Below, in pieces: positions 25,001-35,057 of a DNA stretch of 64,000 nt. Under the pieces are notes generated by a model that had not been told where the DNA came from, did no database searches, and saw nothing but the letters and a program-made list of their open reading frames with translations. Every line of letters starts with the position of its first letter. Position 1 is the first letter of the stretch. Source of the stretch: Limibacillus halophilus (GTDB taxonomy: Bacteria; Pseudomonadota; Alphaproteobacteria; Kiloniellales; CECT-8803). A program made the position numbers and the translations under genes. The stretch spans positions 62,001-126,000 of the forward strand of contig NZ_JACHXA010000009.1 of the NCBI RefSeq assembly GCF_014191775.1, given 5' to 3'.

Positions 25001-26440
25001 TTGGCCGTGGCCGACGAGTTCAAGAAAGAAGCGCAGTTCAAGACCTACTGGCACCACCGCAAGCCGGGCTTCTGGTTTCGCAAGGACCGGGATCGCCCGG
25101 AGGGCATCCGCGATTTTCCCGAGGTTGTGCGTTTCGACGTCGATCCAGGCGTGCCCCCGAGCAGCAAACCACCCGTCAGAATTTTTCTCGGTACCGAGCC
25201 TTCACAATACCGCGCCGAGCGAGTCTTTATCTGGTCGGTCAAGCAAGTCCGCGATCCGGCCCGGGTCTACGAAATTTACATCATGAAGGATCTGAAGGGG
25301 TACGACCGGCGCGGCTGGAAGACTGGCTTCACGAATTATCGTTACGCGATTCCCGCGATGGCCGGCGGTCAAGGCCGAGCGATCTACAATGATGTCGATC
25401 AGGTCTATCTGTCGGACCCGGCCGAGCTGTTCGATCTGGAGATGGACGGCGCGGGGATTCTCGGCATTACCGGGCGTGAGACATCGGTTCTGCTGATCGA
25501 TTGCGAGAAAATGGCGACGTTCTGGTCGATTGACGAAGCCAAGGCGGGCCGTAAGCATCGTTACTTTCGCGAAATCACCCATGGCAACAACCTCTGGGGC
25601 CAGCTTCCCGGCGAATGGAATGCGCGCGATGAGGAGTTCGAGCAGGGCAAGTCGAAGTGCTTCCACTTCACGACCTTGCAGACCCAGCCTTGGCAGCCGT
25701 TTCCCGATCAATTGCTCTATAAACCGCACCCCGACGGTGAAGTTTGGTTCGCGCTTGAGCGCGCCGCCGATGAAGCCGGATACACGCCCTTCACGAAGGA
25801 CCGTCCCAGCCGTCGTTTCACGGAGATGCTGGAGCAGTACCGTATCCTTCACGAGCAGGGCGAACAGACTCTGGAGTTGGAGCCGCAGCAGACCTTCAGC
25901 GGCAAGTCGCTGGCCCGGCATCTCGCCGATATCGGCAAGCTTTGCGGCAGGCACGGTGCTTCGAGCCTGCTCGACTATGGTTGTGGCAAGGCGCTGTTCT
26001 ACGACCGCTTGCCAGGTGAACCCGACAGCAGCCGTCTGCGGCGACACGCGCAGCTTCCAGGCGTGACGGTGACTTGCTATGACCCAGGGTACAAACCCTT
26101 TTCCGATCCTTATGAGGGCCCATTCGACGGGGTTATCTCCACGGATGTCCTGGAACACATTCCCGAAGAGGATATCGGTTGGGTGCTGGATGAGATATTC
26201 GGCGCGGCCCGCAAGTTCGTCTATGTGGTTGCCGCTTGCTATCCAGCCCGCAAAACGCTGCCCAATGGCGAGAACGCGCACTGCACGCTGCTTAGTCCGG
26301 AATGGTGGGTCGGCCAGCTTGAAACCGCGGCGCGTCGCAAACCGGGGGTTCATTGGACGCTCTGCACGATTGAGAAAACCAGGATAGGCAAGCGGCGTCG
26401 CCTGCAAGACGGTACTGGCGCTCAGCGTCAGGCAGCTTGA
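25001..26440 (+). CDS. GT8-like glycosyltransferase fused to a class I methyltransferase
   Basis: Protein of 479 residues with two domains. Residues 45-260 look like a GT-A transferase of the GT8 kind: YRYAIP, then AIYNDVDQVYLSDP with a DVD metal motif near 128-130. From about residue 305, SLLDYGCGKALFYDRLP is a SAM-binding motif I, and VISTDVLEHIPEEDI is the methyltransferase post-motif. The start codon is TTG; no ATG or GTG in frame is better placed. It may glycosylate a surface glycan and methylate it. The acceptor is unknown. The fusion is unusual. Confidence 0.78.
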   Translation: MAVADEFKKEAQFKTYWHHRKPGFWFRKDRDRPEGIRDFPEVVRFDVDPGVPPSSKPPVRIFLGTEPSQYRAERVFIWSVKQVRDPARVYEIYIMKDLKGYDRRGWKTGFTNYRYAIPAMAGGQGRAIYNDVDQVYLSDPAELFDLEMDGAGILGITGRETSVLLIDCEKMATFWSIDEAKAGRKHRYFREITHGNNLWGQLPGEWNARDEEFEQGKSKCFHFTTLQTQPWQPFPDQLLYKPHPDGEVWFALERAADEAGYTPFTKDRPSRRFTEMLEQYRILHEQGEQTLELEPQQTFSGKSLARHLADIGKLCGRHGASSLLDYGCGKALFYDRLPGEPDSSRLRRHAQLPGVTVTCYDPGYKPFSDPYEGPFDGVISTDVLEHIPEEDIGWVLDEIFGAARKFVYVVAACYPARKTLPNGENAHCTLLSPEWWVGQLETAARRKPGVHWTLCTIEKTRIGKRRRLQDGTGAQRQAA

Positions 26441-26465
26441 GAGCAAGGACGCAAGAGAAACGGCG

Positions 26466-27212
26466 ATGCTGAACTATGACAACATGGAGCTTGCATACGA
26501 GCCTTATCCAATCGGCGTGACGCGACCGGCGTTGCCTGAGGCGGAGTATCGTGCGCTGGTTGCGAGCTTTCCCTCCGCGGATAAGATGCGCTTCAAGCCC
26601 GATAAGGGTGGCAAGTACTCGCTGTCGCAAGTGAACAATCCTGCCGAGTACAACCGTTTCATTCGTGAAACGCCGCCCTGGCGACGGTTTCATGCCTATA
26701 TCAAATCACCCAAGTTCATCGAGGGGGCGCTGGCGATGTTGTTGCGGCACAACATCGACCTGGGGTTTCCCATGCCCGCTTTGCGCGAACGACTCTATCT
26801 CAAGCTCCGCGCCATCAAACGTGGCAACCCGGTGCCTCATTTTCCCCGCCTGAAGGCACGGTTTGAATTCTCCGCCATGCCCATTACAGGCGGCAATATC
26901 CTGCCGCACAGCGATCATGCTAAGAAGTTGATCACTATGGTGATCCCAATGCTTGATGAGGGTGAGTGGGACGAGAGCTGGGGCGGCGGCACCTCGATGG
27001 TTTGGCCAAAGGATCGCAGCCGGGCTTTCAATCGGGTCAACAACTATCTGGATTTCGACGAGGTGGAGCGCGTCAGAACCTTCCCCTTCCAGAGAAACCA
27101 GTGCCTCGTATTCATCAAAACGGATTTTTCCTGGCATGCGGTCTGGCCAATGACTGGCGATGATCCGGATAAGTTGCGTCGAACCTTGACGATTAACATT
27201 GAAAGCAGTTAA
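26466..27212 (+). CDS. 2-oxoglutarate/Fe(II) oxygenase-like protein
   Basis: Protein of 248 residues. The ILPHSDHAKKLITMVIPM stretch near residue 140 gives the His-x-Asp iron motif (H-S-D), FSWHAVWPM near residue 222 gives the distal His, and RRTLTINI near the end offers the Arg that would hold 2-oxoglutarate. Prolyl-hydroxylase-like members occur in glycan and lipid clusters. It starts 25 bases after the GT/methyltransferase gene and likely shares its transcript. Substrate unknown; assignment by motif only. Confidence 0.68.
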   Translation: MLNYDNMELAYEPYPIGVTRPALPEAEYRALVASFPSADKMRFKPDKGGKYSLSQVNNPAEYNRFIRETPPWRRFHAYIKSPKFIEGALAMLLRHNIDLGFPMPALRERLYLKLRAIKRGNPVPHFPRLKARFEFSAMPITGGNILPHSDHAKKLITMVIPMLDEGEWDESWGGGTSMVWPKDRSRAFNRVNNYLDFDEVERVRTFPFQRNQCLVFIKTDFSWHAVWPMTGDDPDKLRRTLTINIESS

Positions 27213-27263
27213 GGCTGGCTCACGTGCGCCGGAATGGGCGCAGGGGAAAGGGAGCCGGTATTC

Positions 27264-28019
27264 ATGAGCAACAGGTTCGTCAAGGACCCGAAGGGCGGCT
27301 TCCTTTGGAACCGGCGCAGACGCTTCGCCTATAGCCGGTTGAAGCGCATCGCGCGGCGGTATGGTTTCAACATCTATCGCCGTCACATCATCTGGCAGAC
27401 GGATTCTGAGTTTCTTGCGGTGCAGAAAGTCATCGAGGAACGCGAGATCGTACACATTCCCTACGACCGCTGTTATGTCCTGCTGGAAGCCAGCCGCAAA
27501 ACAAGGCATTTGCCCGGGGACATCGCCGAGTGCGGTGTGCGCTTCGGCGCTTCGACTCTTTTTATCGCCGCGGGTATGGGCCGGGACGGCGATAAGACGC
27601 TTCACGCGTTCGACTCTTTTGCGGGTTTATCGGAACCTGGAGAGCACGACGTCGCCAAAGAGTCCCAGCATGTTTGGGAAAGCGGCGAATTGGCCGTGGC
27701 CGAAGCCACCTTCCGCGACAATCTGCGTGATTACGCCGGACACATCGAAGTTCACAAGGGCTGGATTCCAGAGCGTTTCCCCGATGTAGAGGGTAAGCGT
27801 TTCTCCCTCGTCCATGTCGATGTGGATCTTTACGAGCCGACTTTGGACGCACTGGCGTTCTTCTATCCCCGGACCAGTCCGGGCGGCATGATTCTTTGTG
27901 ACGATTACGGGTCCGCCAACTGTCCGGGCGCGAAGAAAGCGGTGGATGAATTCTTCGCCGACAAGCCAGAGGCGGTACTTTCTCTTCCGACCGCCCAATC
28001 TCTGGTCATTAAGCAATAA
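27264..28019 (+). CDS. TylF/MycF-family O-methyltransferase
   Basis: SAM-dependent methyltransferase of 251 residues. The family pattern GDIAECGVRFGAST is followed by LHAFDSFAGLSEPG, then the metal-site VHVDVDLYEPT and ILCDDYGS. Macrocin O-methyltransferase TylF and relatives methylate sugar hydroxyls in a Mg-dependent way, which fits a role on the glycan made by the preceding transferases. The ATG at 27264 is preferred over an upstream in-frame codon at 27234. It converges on the ABC exporter with a 9-base gap. Confidence 0.85.
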   Translation: MSNRFVKDPKGGFLWNRRRRFAYSRLKRIARRYGFNIYRRHIIWQTDSEFLAVQKVIEEREIVHIPYDRCYVLLEASRKTRHLPGDIAECGVRFGASTLFIAAGMGRDGDKTLHAFDSFAGLSEPGEHDVAKESQHVWESGELAVAEATFRDNLRDYAGHIEVHKGWIPERFPDVEGKRFSLVHVDVDLYEPTLDALAFFYPRTSPGGMILCDDYGSANCPGAKKAVDEFFADKPEAVLSLPTAQSLVIKQ

Positions 28020-28028
28020 TTTGCTCAG

Positions 28029-29753
28029 TTAGGCCTTTTGATTGACCGGACTTTTGGCGGTTTCAGAGGTGCTGGACGTGATCCGGCCGCTGTCCAGATG
28101 CCAGACTTCGTCGGCGACCGCCAGCAGAGCGGGTCGGTGAGTGACGGCAATGATCGTCACCTGTCCTGCCAACGCGCGGATGCGCTTGCAGATATCCTGT
28201 TCCGATTTCGGATCAAGCGCGCTGGTCACCTCGTCGAGAAGCAAGAGCTTGGGCTTCAGTGCAAGGGCTCTGGCAAGCGCGACCCGCTGACGCTGGCCAC
28301 CCGATAGACGGGTGCCGCGTTCGCCTACCACGGTGTCCAGGCCCTCCGGAAGCTTGGTTACGTAGTCCCAGGCCCCCGCGACTTTCAGGCTCTCCTCCAC
28401 ATCGGCCTCGCTGATGCGCGGGTCGCCCAGCGTGACGTTGGCGCGCACGGTGTCATGGAACAGAGCTAGTTCCTGGGGTACGTATCCGACCATGCCGCGC
28501 CACTGGTGCAGATCCAGATCTTCCAATGACCGGCCATCGAGAAGAACCTGACCGCTTTGCGGCCGGTGCAACCCCAGGATCAGGTCGATGATCGATGTCT
28601 TGCCGGCGCCTGAGGGGCCGGTCAGCACATAGATTCGGTTGGCTACAATGCGCGCCGAGAAATCCTTGAGGATTGGCAGGTCCTTGTGGCCGAAGGATAC
28701 CTTGTCCAGCTCTATGCTCTGATTGAGCGACGGGACGCCGCGCCCTTGGTTGCTTTCCTGTTCCTTGCGCGCTTCTTTTATGAGGCTCTGCACGGCAACG
28801 TGCGCCGCTTCGAACACAACTGACTTCTGGAAATACTGCTGCACTTTACCGACCGCGCCCAGGGTCTGGATCAAGATGACGCCGACGACCAACAAGGGCG
28901 TTACCGGCGAACCCATGACGTCCGTGGCGATGAAGAAACTGATCGTCATGACCAGGACGATCAAGACCTCCTCGGCAGAGGTGCGGGCGACGTTGGAAAT
29001 GACTTGTCGATGGAGGGCTTTTTGCAGCTGAGCGATGCGATCGGTGAACAACCTCTCAAGGCCTTCGTGTTTGGCCATGGCTTTGAGGGGTTTCATATTG
29101 TTGAGCGCATCGCTGAGGTGGATCACAAGCTCGGCCGTACGCTTTTGCTGCCGGTAACCCGCCTTTTTTGAAAGGCGTACCAGGAAGTTCAAGGACCCAG
29201 CGATGCTGACGCCGACGATAATGGCGTAAAGAGCGGCCTCCCACGAAATCGTAAGGGCGACGATAATCAGCACCAGCGCGCGTATCGACTCCGCCATGAC
29301 CCGTGCGGCCATGAAGTAACTCTGTCCCGCCTGCGTTGCGTCGACGCTGACGGCGTTCGCCATCCGGCCAACCGGCTGTGAAGTGAAATAGGACCAACGC
29401 GCCGCCATGACGTTCTTCAATAAGCGCGCCCGCAGACCAGTCGAAACGCGGGCCACCGCATGCGCCACATGATTCATGGCGACAATTGTCAGAGTCGCCT
29501 TGAGGATGACCGCCACGACAATGAGCGACAACAGGTTCATCAGGTTGACGCTCAATCCGATGGAACCAAGTAGACCCGAAATCAGATCATAGGCAAGCGA
29601 TCCCTCGGCACTCTGGTTCATCGCCACCGACAGCAGGGGCAGGAAGCTCGCCATGCCGAGTCCCTCGGCAAAGGACGCCAGAACCAGCGCGATCAAGACC
29701 GTCCAGGGATTGGCGTCCGGAGACTTGAAGAAAACCTTCAGGAGGTGGCGCAT
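28029..29753 (-). CDS. ABC exporter, fused permease and ATPase (MsbA-like)
   Basis: Half-transporter of 574 residues. The N-terminal ABC membrane domain (about 15-300) has six hydrophobic segments. The ATPase has Walker A GPSGAGKT, signature LSGGQRQRVALARAL, Walker B LLLLDEVTSALD and the His switch AVTHRP. It works as a homodimer in the inner membrane, flipping lipids or lipid-linked glycans, or exporting peptides. Context between glycan enzymes and a DUF3108 protein favours a lipid-linked substrate. It may share a transcript with the upstream DUF3108 gene 106 bases away. Confidence 0.88.
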   Translation of the reverse strand: MRHLLKVFFKSPDANPWTVLIALVLASFAEGLGMASFLPLLSVAMNQSAEGSLAYDLISGLLGSIGLSVNLMNLLSLIVVAVILKATLTIVAMNHVAHAVARVSTGLRARLLKNVMAARWSYFTSQPVGRMANAVSVDATQAGQSYFMAARVMAESIRALVLIIVALTISWEAALYAIIVGVSIAGSLNFLVRLSKKAGYRQQKRTAELVIHLSDALNNMKPLKAMAKHEGLERLFTDRIAQLQKALHRQVISNVARTSAEEVLIVLVMTISFFIATDVMGSPVTPLLVVGVILIQTLGAVGKVQQYFQKSVVFEAAHVAVQSLIKEARKEQESNQGRGVPSLNQSIELDKVSFGHKDLPILKDFSARIVANRIYVLTGPSGAGKTSIIDLILGLHRPQSGQVLLDGRSLEDLDLHQWRGMVGYVPQELALFHDTVRANVTLGDPRISEADVEESLKVAGAWDYVTKLPEGLDTVVGERGTRLSGGQRQRVALARALALKPKLLLLDEVTSALDPKSEQDICKRIRALAGQVTIIAVTHRPALLAVADEVWHLDSGRITSSTSETAKSPVNQKA

Positions 29754-29859
29754 AAAAAGCGAGTATCCTTGGTATCGGGCGAGTTCGGTTTGCTGGCGGC
29801 CATCATGCCGCAGGACCGGTTCATTCGCAAATGCCCGGGACGGTTATTGAGACGCGGAG

Positions 29860-30672
29860 TTACTGACTCGGCAGGCGCTCGGCGACCTGCTCGGGGGAAA
29901 GCCTGGAAACCTTATCCAGTTCGACGCGCACATCACCCATACCAATCTTCGCTTCGATCAGGCGTGGAATGATGGGCCCACCGTCATAAGCACGGACCAA
30001 TGTGAACCTCAAGCCGTCCGGATAGGGGGCTTGGCGCCGTTCCTTGTCGGTGAACCCGGCCATCCAATCGAGCCGCATTTCGCAGAAGAAACTGCCGTCG
30101 GAACCTTTCTCGGGTAAATGTTCAATGGTCATGTCGTAAAGTCTGCGCCCGTCGAACACCAACTCTCTGGCGGTGCAGTCGTTGCGGCTTTCGGCGCGTT
30201 CCAGCATCCAGGCAAAGCTACTCAACGGGTCAAAACTTTGGCGCCGCAAGTCCTCCGCTATGGCCTCGCGCTCATCATCCTGGACCGGGTCCGGCGAAGC
30301 CATCAACGCAGACGCCTCTTCGCCGTGAGATACCTCCGACCAACGGAACTTCTTCTCTTTGCGGTACTCGGTGCGGAAATAATGTGGTTTGAAGCGCTCT
30401 TCATCGCGCGAACCGCGGGCGGAGGCGTCAACGGTGAACATAGGTGAGAAAAAGGCCGGCAACCCATCCTTTTCCATATGCAGTTCGACGCTATAGGATT
30501 CGCGGTCCATAGCGACCAGAAGGTCGGCTTTCATGCTGTATATGCCCGCCACGTAGATATCGTATGACAGGCGGAAACCCGTGGGTTCGGCAGCGATAAC
30601 CGGCGTCACCAATAGAGATAGGGTGACGGCGATTGGAGCAAAAAAGAACCGCTGCATCTTCGTTATGTTCAT
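29860..30672 (-). CDS. DUF3108 periplasmic protein
   Basis: Secreted protein of about 270 residues. The N-terminus MNITKMQRFFFAPIAVTLSLL with VIAAEP is a clear signal peptide. The mature part begins with the DUF3108 pattern FRLSYDIYVAGIYSMKADLLV. Structures predicted for DUF3108 are lipid-binding beta barrels like LolB or LptA-type half-pipes; the function is not established. The start at 30672 keeps the signal peptide at the end; an in-frame ATG at 30699 is possible. It lies next to a lipid-type exporter. Confidence 0.8.
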   Translation of the reverse strand: MNITKMQRFFFAPIAVTLSLLVTPVIAAEPTGFRLSYDIYVAGIYSMKADLLVAMDRESYSVELHMEKDGLPAFFSPMFTVDASARGSRDEERFKPHYFRTEYRKEKKFRWSEVSHGEEASALMASPDPVQDDEREAIAEDLRRQSFDPLSSFAWMLERAESRNDCTARELVFDGRRLYDMTIEHLPEKGSDGSFFCEMRLDWMAGFTDKERRQAPYPDGLRFTLVRAYDGGPIIPRLIEAKIGMGDVRVELDKVSRLSPEQVAERLPSQ

Positions 30673-30818
30673 TCGTTTCTGAATCTCCATCTCCTGCAAA
30701 ATAGGCCCGTAGGATTCACATTGGAAGAGGATCGCAATTGTAACACTCTACGTAGCGGTACCAGGAATCCTCCCCGCTATTGCGATCAACACCTGTTGAC
30801 CCTCAACGCAGCTAAGAT

Positions 30819-30847
30819 TTGAACTCTGCGGCAATCTCTTATATGAA
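30819..30847 (+). promoter_or_regulatory. candidate sigma70-type promoter for cysD
   Basis: TTGAAC at 30819-30824, a 17-base spacer and TATGAA at 30842-30847 lie about 100 bases before the cysD start in the 277-base divergent gap to the DUF3108 gene. A second TTGACC lies at 30796. No CysB-type site was recognised. Confidence 0.4.
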
Positions 30848-30949
30848 GCCGCAGGTAAGCCCGCGAGACCGAATGATCGAATTCGGCTGGATTCGGACAG
30901 AACAGACAATAACCAATGGGGGCCGCGACGCTGCGGGGGCTGCAGGACG

Positions 30950-31852
30950 ATGCCTAGATTGACCCATCTCGATCGCCTTGAGGCGGAAAGCATCGAAATC
31001 ATGCGTGAGGTTGTGGCGGAATGCCGCAATCCCGTGATGCTCTATTCGATCGGTAAAGACTCCTCGGTCATGCTTCATCTGGCCCGCAAGGCGTTCCATC
31101 CGTCGGTGCCGCCTTTCCCGCTCATGCACATCGATACCACTTGGAAGTTCCGCGAAATGATCGCCTTTCGCGACAGGACGGTGGCCGAGGTGGGCATGAA
31201 GTTGATCACCTATACGAACGAAGAGGGCCGCAAGCAGGGCGTTACACCTTTCACCCACGGCTCGGCGGTCTATACGGACATTATGAAAACCGAAGCGCTG
31301 AAACAGGCGCTTGACCTGCACGGCTTTGATGCCGCGTTCGGCGGCGCACGGCGCGACGAGGAAAAGTCGCGTGCCAAGGAGCGTATTTTCTCCTTCCGTG
31401 CGCCCGGGCATCGCTGGGACCCCAAGCGTCAACGGCCGGAGCTCTGGAACCTCTACAACACGCGCATCAAAAAGGGCGAGAGCATTCGTGTTTTTCCCCT
31501 GTCGAACTGGACCGAACTGGATATCTGGCAGTACATCTACCGGGAAGAAATTCCCATCGTGCCGCTTTACTTCGCCGATGAACGACCGGTGGTCGAGCGC
31601 GACGGCGCACTCATCATGGTTGATGACGAGCGGCTGCCCTTGGCCGAAGGCGAAACGCCGCAGATGCGGCTTGTGCGTTTCCGAACGCTCGGGTGCTACC
31701 CCTTGACCGGTGCCATTGAAAGCCCCGCGCGCTCCTTGGCGGAGATCGTGGCGGAAACGCTGGCGGCCAAGACCTCCGAGCGCAGCGGACGGGTGATCGA
31801 TCATGACGGCGCTGGCTCCATGGAACGCAAAAAGCAGGAGGGCTACTTCTGA
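30950..31852 (+). CDS. cysD: sulfate adenylyltransferase subunit 2
   Basis: PAPS-reductase-like fold ATP pyrophosphatase of 300 residues, the normal CysD length. The PP-loop is [16 protein letters not shown] near residue 30, and [13 protein letters not shown] follows. The family signature region [16 protein letters not shown] near residue 130 and a long [22 protein letters not shown] segment are intact. CysD makes adenosine 5'-phosphosulfate with the GTPase CysN. Its stop overlaps the cysNC start by ATGA-type overlap, so subunits are coupled. Confidence 0.96.
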   Translation: MPRLTHLDRLEAESIEIMREVVAECRNPVMLYSIGKDSSVMLHLARKAFHPSVPPFPLMHIDTTWKFREMIAFRDRTVAEVGMKLITYTNEEGRKQGVTPFTHGSAVYTDIMKTEALKQALDLHGFDAAFGGARRDEEKSRAKERIFSFRAPGHRWDPKRQRPELWNLYNTRIKKGESIRVFPLSNWTELDIWQYIYREEIPIVPLYFADERPVVERDGALIMVDDERLPLAEGETPQMRLVRFRTLGCYPLTGAIESPARSLAEIVAETLAAKTSERSGRVIDHDGAGSMERKKQEGYF

Positions 31853-33756
31853 TGACGGCGCCGGATAGCCCAAGCCCCGAGGTGCTGACCGCGGAAACGG
31901 TGGAAGAATACCTGAAGGCTCAGGACGACAAGGATTTGCTGCGGTTTATCACCTGCGGCAGCGTCGACGACGGGAAGTCCACCTTGATTGGGCGTCTGCT
32001 CTATGAGTCAAAGCTGATTTTCGAGGATCAGCTTGCCACGCTGGAGGCGGATTCCAAGAAAGTCGGTACCCAGGGCGAAAAACTCGATCTGGCCTTGCTG
32101 GTCGATGGTCTGCAGGCCGAGCGCGAGCAGGGTATAACCATTGACGTGGCTTACCGGTTTTTTTCCACCGATGCCCGTAAGTTCATCGTCGCCGACACAC
32201 CGGGGCACGAGCAGTACACCCGTAACATGGCGACCGGGGCTTCCACGGCGTCCGTCGCCGTCATTCTGATCGATGCCCGCAAGGGCGTTCTGACCCAAAC
32301 CCGCAGGCACAGCCGTATTGTCTCGTTGGTCGGCATCCGCCATGTGGTCGTGGCCATCAACAAGATGGATTTGGTCGGCTACGACGTCTCGGTCTTTGAG
32401 AAGATCGAGCAGGAGTACCGGACTGCTGTCGCAGATCTTGGCTTTGCGGATATCCACTGTGTGCCGGTCTCGGCGCTGGACGGCGAAAACGTCGTGCAGC
32501 CCAGCCAGAAGATGCCCTGGTACAACGGGCCGACCTTGCTCAGCTACCTGGAGACGGTCCCGGTCGCGGATGCGGCCCTAGCGCAGAAATTCTGCATGCC
32601 GGTGCAGTGGGTCAACCGACCAAACCTCGATTTTCGCGGGTTTTCCGGGCGTATCGCCGGGGGGACCGTTCGCTGCGGCGACTCGATTCGCGTGCTTCCT
32701 TCCGGGGTGGAGAGCAGGGTGCGCTCAATCGTGACCTTCGACGGTGAACTGGACGAGGCGGGCGCCGATCAATCCGTGACCCTGACCTTGACCGATGAAG
32801 TCGATGTCAGCCGCGGCGATGTGATCGCGGCCGCCGCGCAACCGCCGCAGGCCGCCGATCAGTTCGAGGTAAAACTACTATGGATGGCCGAGCATCACTT
32901 GATGCCGGGGCGAGCCTACACGGTGAAGATCGGCACGAAACAGGTGACCGGTACGGTGACCGATATCAAGCATCTGATCGACGTCAATTCCGGCGCGCAC
33001 CTGGCGGGCAAGGCGGTCGAGTTGAACGAGATCGCGGTGGTCAATATTTCCTTCGATCGCCCGGTGGTCTTCGAACCGTATCAGCAGAACCGGACGCTCG
33101 GTGCGTTCATCATGATCGATCGTATGACCAATGACACGGTCGGTGCGGGCATGATCGACTTCGCCTTGCGCCGTGCATCCAATATTCATTGGCAGGCGCT
33201 CGACGTATCGAAGGAATCCCGCGCTACATTAAAGAATCAAACGGCGCGTTGCTTATGGTTCACGGGCCTTTCAGGGTCGGGCAAGTCGACCATCGCAAAC
33301 CTTCTGGAAAAGCGATTGCATTCCCTGGGCAAACACACCTACCTGCTGGACGGCGACAATGTGCGCCATGGTCTCAACCGAGACCTAGGCTTCACGGAGA
33401 CGGACCGTGTTGAGAACATACGCCGGGTTGCCGAAGTATCTCGATTGATGGTCGATGCGGGATTGATTGTGCTGGTTTCCTTTATCTCGCCCTACCGGTC
33501 GGAACGTGATTTGGCACGTTCGCTCTTTGATGAGGGCGAGTTCCTGGAAGTCTTCGTGGATACGCCGCTGGCGCTTTGCGAGGCGCGCGATCCCAAAGGC
33601 CTCTACGCCAAGGCCAGACGCGGCGAGATCAAGAACTTCACCGGCATAGACAGCGGCTACGAGCCGCCGGAAAAACCGGAAATGCGTCTGGAAACCGCGG
33701 ACCTCTCGCCTGAGCAAGCAGTGACCTTACTCCTGGATTACCTCAAGGAGCACTAG
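31852..33756 (+). CDS. cysNC: bifunctional sulfate adenylyltransferase subunit 1 / adenylylsulfate kinase
   Basis: Fusion of 634 residues. The EF-Tu-like GTPase half has [15 protein letters not shown] near 37, DTPGHEQY near 117 and NKMD near 170. From residue 450 the APS kinase half has the P-loop [16 protein letters not shown] and the [15 protein letters not shown] motif. It yields PAPS directly. No cysH, cysIJ or sulfotransferase is adjacent, so PAPS could serve assimilation or sulfation; the glycan genes next door leave that open. It converges with dctM by 4 bases. Confidence 0.96.
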   Translation: MTAPDSPSPEVLTAETVEEYLKAQDDKDLLRFITCGSVDDGKSTLIGRLLYESKLIFEDQLATLEADSKKVGTQGEKLDLALLVDGLQAEREQGITIDVAYRFFSTDARKFIVADTPGHEQYTRNMATGASTASVAVILIDARKGVLTQTRRHSRIVSLVGIRHVVVAINKMDLVGYDVSVFEKIEQEYRTAVADLGFADIHCVPVSALDGENVVQPSQKMPWYNGPTLLSYLETVPVADAALAQKFCMPVQWVNRPNLDFRGFSGRIAGGTVRCGDSIRVLPSGVESRVRSIVTFDGELDEAGADQSVTLTLTDEVDVSRGDVIAAAAQPPQAADQFEVKLLWMAEHHLMPGRAYTVKIGTKQVTGTVTDIKHLIDVNSGAHLAGKAVELNEIAVVNISFDRPVVFEPYQQNRTLGAFIMIDRMTNDTVGAGMIDFALRRASNIHWQALDVSKESRATLKNQTARCLWFTGLSGSGKSTIANLLEKRLHSLGKHTYLLDGDNVRHGLNRDLGFTETDRVENIRRVAEVSRLMVDAGLIVLVSFISPYRSERDLARSLFDEGEFLEVFVDTPLALCEARDPKGLYAKARRGEIKNFTGIDSGYEPPEKPEMRLETADLSPEQAVTLLLDYLKEH

Positions 33757-35057
33757 TAAGCGCCCAGGAGCTTTGGCAGCCAGAGCGAGATGGCCGGGAA
33801 TGCGGCCAGGATCGCCAACCGCAAGAGGTCAATACCGACGAAGGGCAGGATGCCGCGCATGATGTCTTGCATGGCGATATCCGGCGCAACGCTTCGGATG
33901 ACGAAGAGATTCATGCCCACCGGCGGCGTGATGAGCCCCAATTCAACCGTCACCACGGCGACAATGCCGAACCAGACCGGATCGAAACCGCTTTCCAGGA
34001 TCAAGGGATAAAAGATCGGCACGGTCAGCAGGATCATGGCCAAGCTGTCCATGAAGCAGCCGAATATCACGTAGAAGACCAGAATGACGATCAGTACCTG
34101 CCAGGGCGCCAGGCCCCATTCGCGGATCAGTTCGACCATGCCGAAGGACAACTGGGAGACCGACAGCAGGAATCCGAAAATCTCCGCGCCAATGATGATC
34201 AGGAAAAGAGCGGCTGAGGTGACGACGGTATCGCGCAAAGCTTGCGCGAAAGCTTGCCGTTTCAGCCCCCGCGCCAAAGCGACCAACAGGGTCAGCATGG
34301 CGCCGGCGCCAGCGGCCTCGGTCGGCGTAAAAATGCCGCCGTAAAGACCGCCCATGACGGTTGCGAAGAGTAAGGCCACAGGGGATGCGCGCCATAGCAA
34401 GGGCCACAGAGGTTCGTCCTGTAGCGCCTCCGGGCGTCCCGCATCTTCAGGGTGCAGCTTTAAATGCAGGACGATGACCAGCAGGTAGAGGGCGAAGGCG
34501 AGTAGCCCGGGCAGAACGCCCGCCAGGAACAAGGCGCCGACCGACTGCTCGGTGATCAGGGCATAGAGCAACAGCGCTATGCTGGGTGGGATCATGATGC
34601 CCAGTGTGCCGCCAGCGGCCAGACTGCCGCTTGCCAAGCGGTTGCTGTAGCCCTGGCGCTTCATCTCCGGTAGCGCCACCCGACCCATCGTGGCGGCGGT
34701 GGCAAGGGATGAGCCGGAGACCGCGGCAAAGCCCGCACTGGCGGTCACCGAAGCCAAGGCGAGGCTGCCCCGCCAGCCGCCCATCAAGCGCCGGGCCGCT
34801 GCGAAAAGGTCTTTGGAGAGTCCAGTCTGGGCGGCCAAATTCCCCATCAGGAGAAACAAGGGAATCATGGTGAACGAGTAGTTGCTCGCCACTTCGAAGG
34901 GACCTGTCATGAAGAGCGAGACCGCTGGCTGCCAGCCGACGATCGCGGCAAACCCGCCCGCACCGGTCAGGATCATTGCCAGCGCCACCGGACAACGCAG
35001 CACGATCAACAAAAGTAAAATGCCGATTGCCAGGAATCCGATAGCCTCGGGGCTCAT
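33753..35057 (-). CDS. dctM: TRAP transporter large permease subunit (DctM)
   Basis: Inner-membrane protein of 434 residues with about 12 hydrophobic segments. Family motifs are [18 protein letters not shown] near 62, [17 protein letters not shown] near 97, and [11 protein letters not shown] near 140. It translocates an organic acid or related solute with Na+. The ATG at 35057 overlaps the dctQ stop as ATGA, which decides the start; longer in-frame codons lie inside dctQ. The C-terminus keeps the [11 protein letters not shown] motif. Confidence 0.92.
   Translation of the reverse strand: MSPEAIGFLAIGILLLLIVLRCPVALAMILTGAGGFAAIVGWQPAVSLFMTGPFEVASNYSFTMIPLFLLMGNLAAQTGLSKDLFAAARRLMGGWRGSLALASVTASAGFAAVSGSSLATAATMGRVALPEMKRQGYSNRLASGSLAAGGTLGIMIPPSIALLLYALITEQSVGALFLAGVLPGLLAFALYLLVIVLHLKLHPEDAGRPEALQDEPLWPLLWRASPVALLFATVMGGLYGGIFTPTEAAGAGAMLTLLVALARGLKRQAFAQALRDTVVTSAALFLIIIGAEIFGFLLSVSQLSFGMVELIREWGLAPWQVLIVILVFYVIFGCFMDSLAMILLTVPIFYPLILESGFDPVWFGIVAVVTVELGLITPPVGMNLFVIRSVAPDIAMQDIMRGILPFVGIDLLRLAILAAFPAISLWLPKLLGAY

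Noticed and set aside
25202-26446. Long minus-strand frame opposite the GT8/methyltransferase fusion
   Set aside because: Antisense to a two-domain gene whose motifs are clear; no family match seen in the reverse frame.
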